Below are positions 6,269 through 9,014 of a stretch of DNA of 9,014 nt, piece by piece. Source of the DNA: Prolixibacteraceae bacterium. Lineage in GTDB: Bacteria > Bacteroidota > Bacteroidia > Bacteroidales > Prolixibacteraceae. The stretch's first letter is position 1. The number at the start of each line of letters is the position of its first letter. The notes beneath the pieces were generated by a model, which saw nothing but the letters and a program-made list of their open reading frames with translations, did not search any database and was not told the DNA's origin. Both the position numbers and the translations under genes were made by a program. Location: positions 1 to 9,014 of the forward strand of contig JAQIDF010000312.1 of assembly GCA_027858145.1 (NCBI GenBank), in the 5' to 3' direction.

Positions 6269-7449
6269 TGATTGCTAAATCTGCCATATTATTCCTTCTT
6301 TTATTGTTTGCCTCAATAATGGTAAACGGGCAAACACTTAACGAACTTCGCGAAAAAAAAGAAAAAACCCGAAAAGAAATTGAGTACACCAATTGGTTGC
6401 TGGAAAAAACCGGAAAAACAAGTAAGGCAACTGTTAACAAACTTTCGCTCTTGAACGAGCAGATTAAGTTAAGAGAGAGCTTGATACATGACTACAATAC
6501 CCAAATCAATATGCTTGAGTCGTCAATTGGAGAAAATCGTTTTGTTATTCAGATGATGAACGAAGACCTCGATGCTATCAGGGAAAACTATGCACGAATG
6601 ATTCAGCAGGCATACCGCAAACGCGGCGACTACAACAAACTCATCTTTTTATTATCGAGCGAGACATTTAATCAGGCCTATAAGCGATTGCTTTATACCC
6701 GGCAAATGACACAGTACCGCCAAAAACAGCTCGAACAGATTGAAGCCATACGCTTTGTGTTGCAACAAAAAGTGAGTAATTTAAATACTCAGCTTATTGA
6801 AAAAGAAAAGGTTTTATTGCAGCAAATGAAGGAAGTTTCCACCCTGAAAAATAAAAAAGAACAGCAATCGGCAACCTATGAAAATTTGCAGAAACGACAA
6901 CGAGAGCTCAAGGAGCATCTAAGTTATCAGCAGCGAATAGCCGACCGATTGCAAAACGAGATTGAGCGTGTTATTGAAGAGGAAGCCCGGAAGGCGAAGG
7001 CGCAGGCAAAAACGCCTGAATATGAATTGGTGTCTGACAATTTTGCAAAGAATAAAGGACGATTCCCATGGCCTGTCGAAAATGGTGTAATAACCGACCG
7101 CTTTGGTGAACATGCCCATCCGGTACTGAGAAATATTATCATTAAAAATAACGGCATTGATATCACTACCCGGCAGGGCGAAAGTGCCCGTTCGGTATTT
7201 AATGGTACAGTAAGCCGGGTTTTTGCAATACCCGGTGGGAATACTGCAGTAATTATAAGGCACGGCGAATACATCAGTGTATATTCAAACTTATCGGAGG
7301 TTTTTGTTTCGCAGGGCGAAAACGTTGAAACCGGACAAGAAGTCGGGAGCATATTTGTTGACCTTGATGATGACAATAAAACCGTGCTGAAATTTCAAAT
7401 CTGGAAAGAAAACCTGAAACTCAACCCCGAAGACTGGATTGCACGATAA
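6268..7449 (+). CDS. EnvC-like murein hydrolase activator with degenerate M23/LytM domain
   Basis: This 393-residue protein has a signal peptide (about 4-21, AKSAILFLLLLFASIMVNGQ region), a long Lys/Glu/Gln-rich coiled coil (about 22-245), and a C-terminal LytM/M23 fold (about 265-393, from FPWPVENGVITDRFG). Active M23 peptidases have H-x-G-x-D, Y-x-H-L and H-L-H-F-E. Here these read NNGID (N294, D298 kept), YSNL (N341) and VLKFQ (V373, K375). Nearly all zinc and catalytic residues are therefore lost, as in E. coli EnvC, which activates septal amidases instead of cutting peptidoglycan itself. The ending LNPEDWIAR also resembles EnvC. It acts in the periplasm, probably at the division site. 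It is the last gene of the dut operon and overlaps the DUF4292 gene by 1 nt. A non-enzymatic regulator is the best reading. Confidence 0.9.
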   Translation: MIAKSAILFLLLLFASIMVNGQTLNELREKKEKTRKEIEYTNWLLEKTGKTSKATVNKLSLLNEQIKLRESLIHDYNTQINMLESSIGENRFVIQMMNEDLDAIRENYARMIQQAYRKRGDYNKLIFLLSSETFNQAYKRLLYTRQMTQYRQKQLEQIEAIRFVLQQKVSNLNTQLIEKEKVLLQQMKEVSTLKNKKEQQSATYENLQKRQRELKEHLSYQQRIADRLQNEIERVIEEEARKAKAQAKTPEYELVSDNFAKNKGRFPWPVENGVITDRFGEHAHPVLRNIIIKNNGIDITTRQGESARSVFNGTVSRVFAIPGGNTAVIIRHGEYISVYSNLSEVFVSQGENVETGQEVGSIFVDLDDDNKTVLKFQIWKENLKLNPEDWIAR

Positions 7450-7488
7450 AAAAATATTAGGCTAATCCCTTTTCACCCAAAATCAATT

Positions 7489-7549
7489 ACCAATGACTAA
7501 CTACTAATGACCAATGACTAATGTACTAATGACTAATGTACTAATGACT
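7489..7549. repeat. Heptamer-type tandem repeat (ACYAATG units)
   Basis: The space between the convergent envC-like and crp-like genes is built of 7-mers ACCAATG or ACTAATG. Full copies lie at 7489, 7503, 7510, 7517, 7525, 7532 and 7540, with partial units at 7496 and 7547. Single extra T bases after every second unit create a 15-nt period (7510-7524, 7525-7539, then a partial copy). It resembles the short tandem heptanucleotide repeats known from filamentous cyanobacteria and seen between genes in various Bacteroidota. No reading frame or hairpin is associated with it. It ends at a run of T that overlaps the crp-like stop codon. Confidence 0.88.
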
Positions 7550-7553
7550 TTTT

Positions 7554-8255
7554 TTAAATACTGGCCATTCTTCTGATTGTCGGAATATCCAGGAACCGTA
7601 TTTTTCGTCCTTTTAGTTCAATTAAGCCGTCTTGTTTGAACTCCGACAGAAGCCTGATAACAGATTCAGTAGCAGTTCCAACCATGTTTGCCAGTTCTTC
7701 GCGGGTTAAAGCAATTTGCAGTGTGTTGTTGTCATCCACATCAAAACTGTCTTTTAAAAGCAACAGTACTTCAGCCAATCTTTCGCGTACCGTTTTTTGG
7801 GCAATATCGGTAATATAATCGTTTGCCTCACGCAATTCGCGGCATAAAATCTGAATCATCCAGTGCGAAAATTTCCAGTTGTTTTGCAGCATAAAAAGCA
7901 ATGTAGGGTACGGAATGTGGCATAACACGGCATCATCAATTACTTTTGCTGTTGTACAGGCAAGTTCCTGACTTAGTAAAGAGCGGAATGCTATAATATC
8001 GCCACCTTTAACAAAGCGTATAATTTGTTCTTTGCCATCAATGCCGGTTTTGTATATTTTTAAAATTCCGCGGGTAACACAGTAAAAACCTGTTAAACGG
8101 GTGCCTTCGCGGTAAACAACGCTCCCCTTTTTATATAATTGGCAGGTTTTATCGTAATTCAGTTTCCCTATTTCCGTATCGATCAGGTGTTTGAAAAATT
8201 TAAATCCCGATAAATCTGTTTCTTCCGGTGTAGGGGTATAAAGCGAGTTTCTCAT
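7554..8255 (-). CDS. Crp/Fnr-family transcriptional regulator
   Basis: This 233-residue protein has an N-terminal cyclic-nucleotide-binding-like beta-roll (about 20-125, with YKKGSVVYREGTRLTGFYCV and GGDIIAFRSLLSQ), a dimerisation helix (about 130-160, ending TVRERLAEVLLLL), and a winged HTH (about 180-225, LTREELANMVGTATESVIRL). In the recognition helix E197 and R201 match the DNA-contacting Glu and Arg of CRP/FNR; the FNR Ser position is Ile200. The ligand pocket lacks the Arg-Ser pair that binds cAMP in E. coli CRP (A-C-T-T-A instead), and there is no FNR-like N-terminal cysteine cluster. It is therefore neither a classical cAMP nor an Fe-S sensor, and its effector is unknown. An AGGA lies about 10 nt before the ATG. 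A perfect inverted repeat (8276-8302) in its leader suggests self-regulation. It is divergent from the osmC-like fragment. Confidence 0.93.
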   Translation of the reverse strand: MRNSLYTPTPEETDLSGFKFFKHLIDTEIGKLNYDKTCQLYKKGSVVYREGTRLTGFYCVTRGILKIYKTGIDGKEQIIRFVKGGDIIAFRSLLSQELACTTAKVIDDAVLCHIPYPTLLFMLQNNWKFSHWMIQILCRELREANDYITDIAQKTVRERLAEVLLLLKDSFDVDDNNTLQIALTREELANMVGTATESVIRLLSEFKQDGLIELKGRKIRFLDIPTIRRMASI

Positions 8256-8275
8256 AACGTATCCTGTTAATAATA

Positions 8276-8302
8276 AATTAAATAGAGTTCTTCTATTTAA
8301 TT
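8276..8302. promoter_or_regulatory. Perfect 11-bp inverted repeat, candidate operator upstream of crp-like gene
   Basis: AATTAAATAGA (8276-8286), a 5-nt spacer GTTCT, then TCTATTTAATT (8292-8302) form an exact 27-nt dyad. It lies 21-47 nt upstream of the regulator's start codon, where a bound dimer could control expression. Neither side has an adjacent T run, so it is unlikely to be an intrinsic terminator. It does not match the CRP (TGTGA) or FNR (TTGAT) half-sites, so the binding protein is not known. Confidence 0.55.
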
Positions 8303-8351
8303 CTTTGCATGTTGAACAAAAAACACATTTAAATTCAATTAAACGGTTCTG

Positions 8352-8370
8352 TAAGATATAATCTTATATC
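8352..8370. repeat. Overlapping short palindromes
   Basis: TAAGAT-ATA-ATCTTA (8352-8366) and GATATAA-TC-TTATATC (8355-8370) are both exact dyads sharing the same bases. They could be protein-binding sites in the divergent control region, but such AT-rich palindromes also arise by chance. Confidence 0.4.
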
Positions 8371-8526
8371 GAAAATTAAAACTGTTCATTCAAAAAAAAT
8401 ATGTTTAGAGGATGTTTTCTTTATCATATACTAAACCTGAATGAAACGATTTTGTTTAGAGTATATCTATTTGCCTGTAAAATTGGTAAAATAAATTGAA
8501 ATATTGATAGAAAGGCTTATGCAAAT

Positions 8527-8549
8527 AAAAAAAGAACCGTTTTTCGGTT
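8527..8549 (-). terminator. Terminator-like hairpin on the minus strand
   Basis: Read on the - strand, AACCG-AAAAA-CGGTT (8549-8535) is followed after one base by seven T (8533-8527). The stem is only 5 bp. It would stop leftward transcription coming from the right before it reaches the crp-like gene. The only - strand gene to the right is the partial one ending at 8788, about 240 nt upstream on that strand. Confidence 0.5.
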
Positions 8550-8594
8550 AATAACGACTACTGTTGGACTGTGTTGTGTGATATTGGTTACAGT

Positions 8595-8621
8595 TTGTTG
8601 ATTGTTTTCACTTTATCTTTG
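8595..8621 (+). promoter_or_regulatory. Promoter for the osmC-like gene
   Basis: TATCTTTG (8614-8621) is a perfect match to the Bacteroidota -7 box TAnnTTTG. A TTTG with its TTG at 8595-8597 lies 16 nt upstream, slightly shorter than the usual spacing. The start codon at 8641 follows the box by 19 nt. The intact promoter shows that the truncated gene was, and may still be, transcribed. Confidence 0.58.
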
Positions 8622-8640
8622 AACCATAAATTTTAGACGT

Positions 8641-8796
8641 ATGAAACACGAAACATTACTAAGCTGGAAAGGCAATATGGAATTTGAGACCGATTTGAAC
8701 GGCCATAAATTAACTGTTGATGCCGGTGAAGAATCAGGCGGACATAATAAAGGTCCCCGCCCAAAGGTTTTAATGTTAACATCTTTTTTAGTATAG
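8641..8796 (+). pseudogene. OsmC-family protein, truncated after ~48 codons
   Basis: The frame starts MKHETLLSWKGNMEFETDLN, goes on with GHKLTVDAGEESGGHNKGPR, and then PKVLMLTS (to residue 48) before ending FLV and TAG. The W-K-G-N-M-x-F, G-G-x-N-x-G-P-R-P and P-K-x-L-M-L pattern is that of the N-terminal half of OsmC-type peroxide-resistance proteins, normally about 130-140 residues. In related proteins the next residues are L-A-G-C with the first catalytic cysteine. The break falls just before it, so both redox cysteines are missing and the product cannot be an active peroxidase. No continuation is recognisable in the + strand sequence after 8790. Promoter and start are intact. The last 9 nt overlap the 3' end of a - strand gene. 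This is a gene cut by insertion or rearrangement, or an assembly join; a real short protein is unlikely. Confidence 0.78.
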
Positions 8797-9014
8797 CTTT
8801 AAGCTGATGTCATCAATGTATAAATGATTTTTGCCTGTGTTCCAAATGTACAAACCAAACTCATAATTGTTGCTATTTATGCGTGGCAGCTGAAACGTTA
8901 ATGTCACCGGTTCCCATTTATTCTCTTCGTGTAGCATCTTTGCCAAATTATATGTTTGATAATAAACTTGTTCACCATCTTCAGTTATTGAAGCCACCAA
9001 ATTACAATCGTTTA
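8788..9014 (-). CDS. C-terminal part of an unidentified protein with beta-sandwich-like end (partial)
   Basis: The frame is open to the right edge, so the start lies outside the window; 75 residues and the TAA stop are visible. The sequence reads NDCNLVASITEDGEQVYYQT at the edge and ends YEFGLYIWNTGKNHLYIDDI-SLKLY. The pattern of a W-x-x-V-T-L-T-F strand, an L-P, then G-L-Y-I-W-N-T and L-Y-I-D-D-I-S-L is typical of the final strands of jelly-roll modules found at the ends of exported, carbohydrate-related or surface proteins. No specific family is claimed. The TTG at 9000-8998 is not a convincing start because the frame continues upstream. It converges on the osmC-like fragment and overlaps it by 9 nt; its stop codon sits at the apparent breakpoint. 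Confidence 0.65.
   Translation of the reverse strand, partial: NDCNLVASITEDGEQVYYQTYNLAKMLHEENKWEPVTLTFQLPRINSNNYEFGLYIWNTGKNHLYIDDISLKLY

Larger units (their letters stand above)
8256..8640. other. 385-bp AT-rich intergenic control region between crp-like and osmC-like genes
   Basis: No gene is seen here. It holds, left to right: a perfect 11-bp inverted repeat (8276-8302), overlapping palindromes (8352-8370), three GTTTAG-type elements (8403-8408, inverted 8431-8436, 8454-8459), a - strand terminator-like hairpin (8527-8549), and a promoter facing right (8595-8621). A promoter for the crp-like gene must also lie left of about 8526 if the hairpin terminates, but I found no clear consensus box for it. 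Confidence 0.7.

Noticed and set aside
6919..7376. Two overlapping minus-strand open frames opposite the EnvC-like LytM domain
   Set aside because: Both lie antisense to a strongly supported domain and show no family features.
7489..7549. Tandem repeats considered as a CRISPR array
   Set aside because: Units are 7 nt with no unique spacers and there are no cas genes.
8641..8796. The 51-codon frame as a complete small protein
   Set aside because: Its first 48 residues match the start of the much longer OsmC family and it ends abruptly at a foreign junction, so truncation explains it better.

Overview
The window looks like a chromosomal segment of a Bacteroidota bacterium, probably in or near the Bacteroidales/Marinilabiliales. 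This is inferred from gene content and signals, not from a database search. The evidence is a HU(CCDC81-type)-TM-SPOR protein, a DUF4292 lipoprotein, the gene order dut-TPR lipoprotein-DUF4292-EnvC-like, promoter boxes of the Bacteroidota type (TTG, about 19 nt, TAnnTTTG), and weak or absent Shine-Dalgarno sequences.

Left part (1-3047), all on the + strand. The last 38 codons of metH (cobalamin-dependent methionine synthase) run in from the left edge. A near-perfect Bacteroidota promoter (165-194) then drives a membrane-anchored HU-like protein with a SPOR domain (216-1100), which is closed by a clear intrinsic terminator (1128-1152). Next comes an AT-rich gene for a HEPN/HepT-like protein with an intact R-x4-H-x-Y motif (1248-1727) and no visible nucleotidyltransferase antitoxin. 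An LD-carboxypeptidase (1758-2666) and a YraN-family nuclease-fold protein (2679-3047) follow closely.

Middle (3174-7449), one tight + strand operon: dUTPase, a large TPR lipoprotein, a DUF4292 lipoprotein, and an EnvC-like coiled-coil protein whose M23/LytM domain has lost its catalytic and most zinc-binding residues. The last two genes overlap as TGATG. The operon joins nucleotide-pool hygiene to envelope and cell-division functions. With the SPOR protein and LD-carboxypeptidase upstream, much of the window concerns peptidoglycan, septation and the envelope.

Right part (7450-9014). A heptamer-type tandem repeat (ACYAATG units, 7489-7549) separates the operon from a convergent Crp/Fnr-family regulator (7554-8255, - strand). 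The regulator is divergent from an OsmC-family gene across a 385-bp AT-rich spacer containing a perfect 11-bp inverted repeat close to the regulator start, further palindromes, a - strand terminator-like hairpin and a good promoter for the osmC-like gene. The osmC-like gene keeps its promoter and first ~48 codons but breaks off just before the expected catalytic cysteine. It runs directly into the 3' end of an unrelated - strand gene (8788 to the window edge) with a beta-sandwich-like C-terminus. This is a rearrangement or insertion breakpoint, or an assembly junction.

I did not find a convincing, wholly new multi-gene system. The most interesting points are the disrupted osmC locus, the partnerless HEPN gene, the DNA-to-septum architecture of the HU-SPOR protein, the heptamer repeat array, and the palindrome-rich control region of the regulator.
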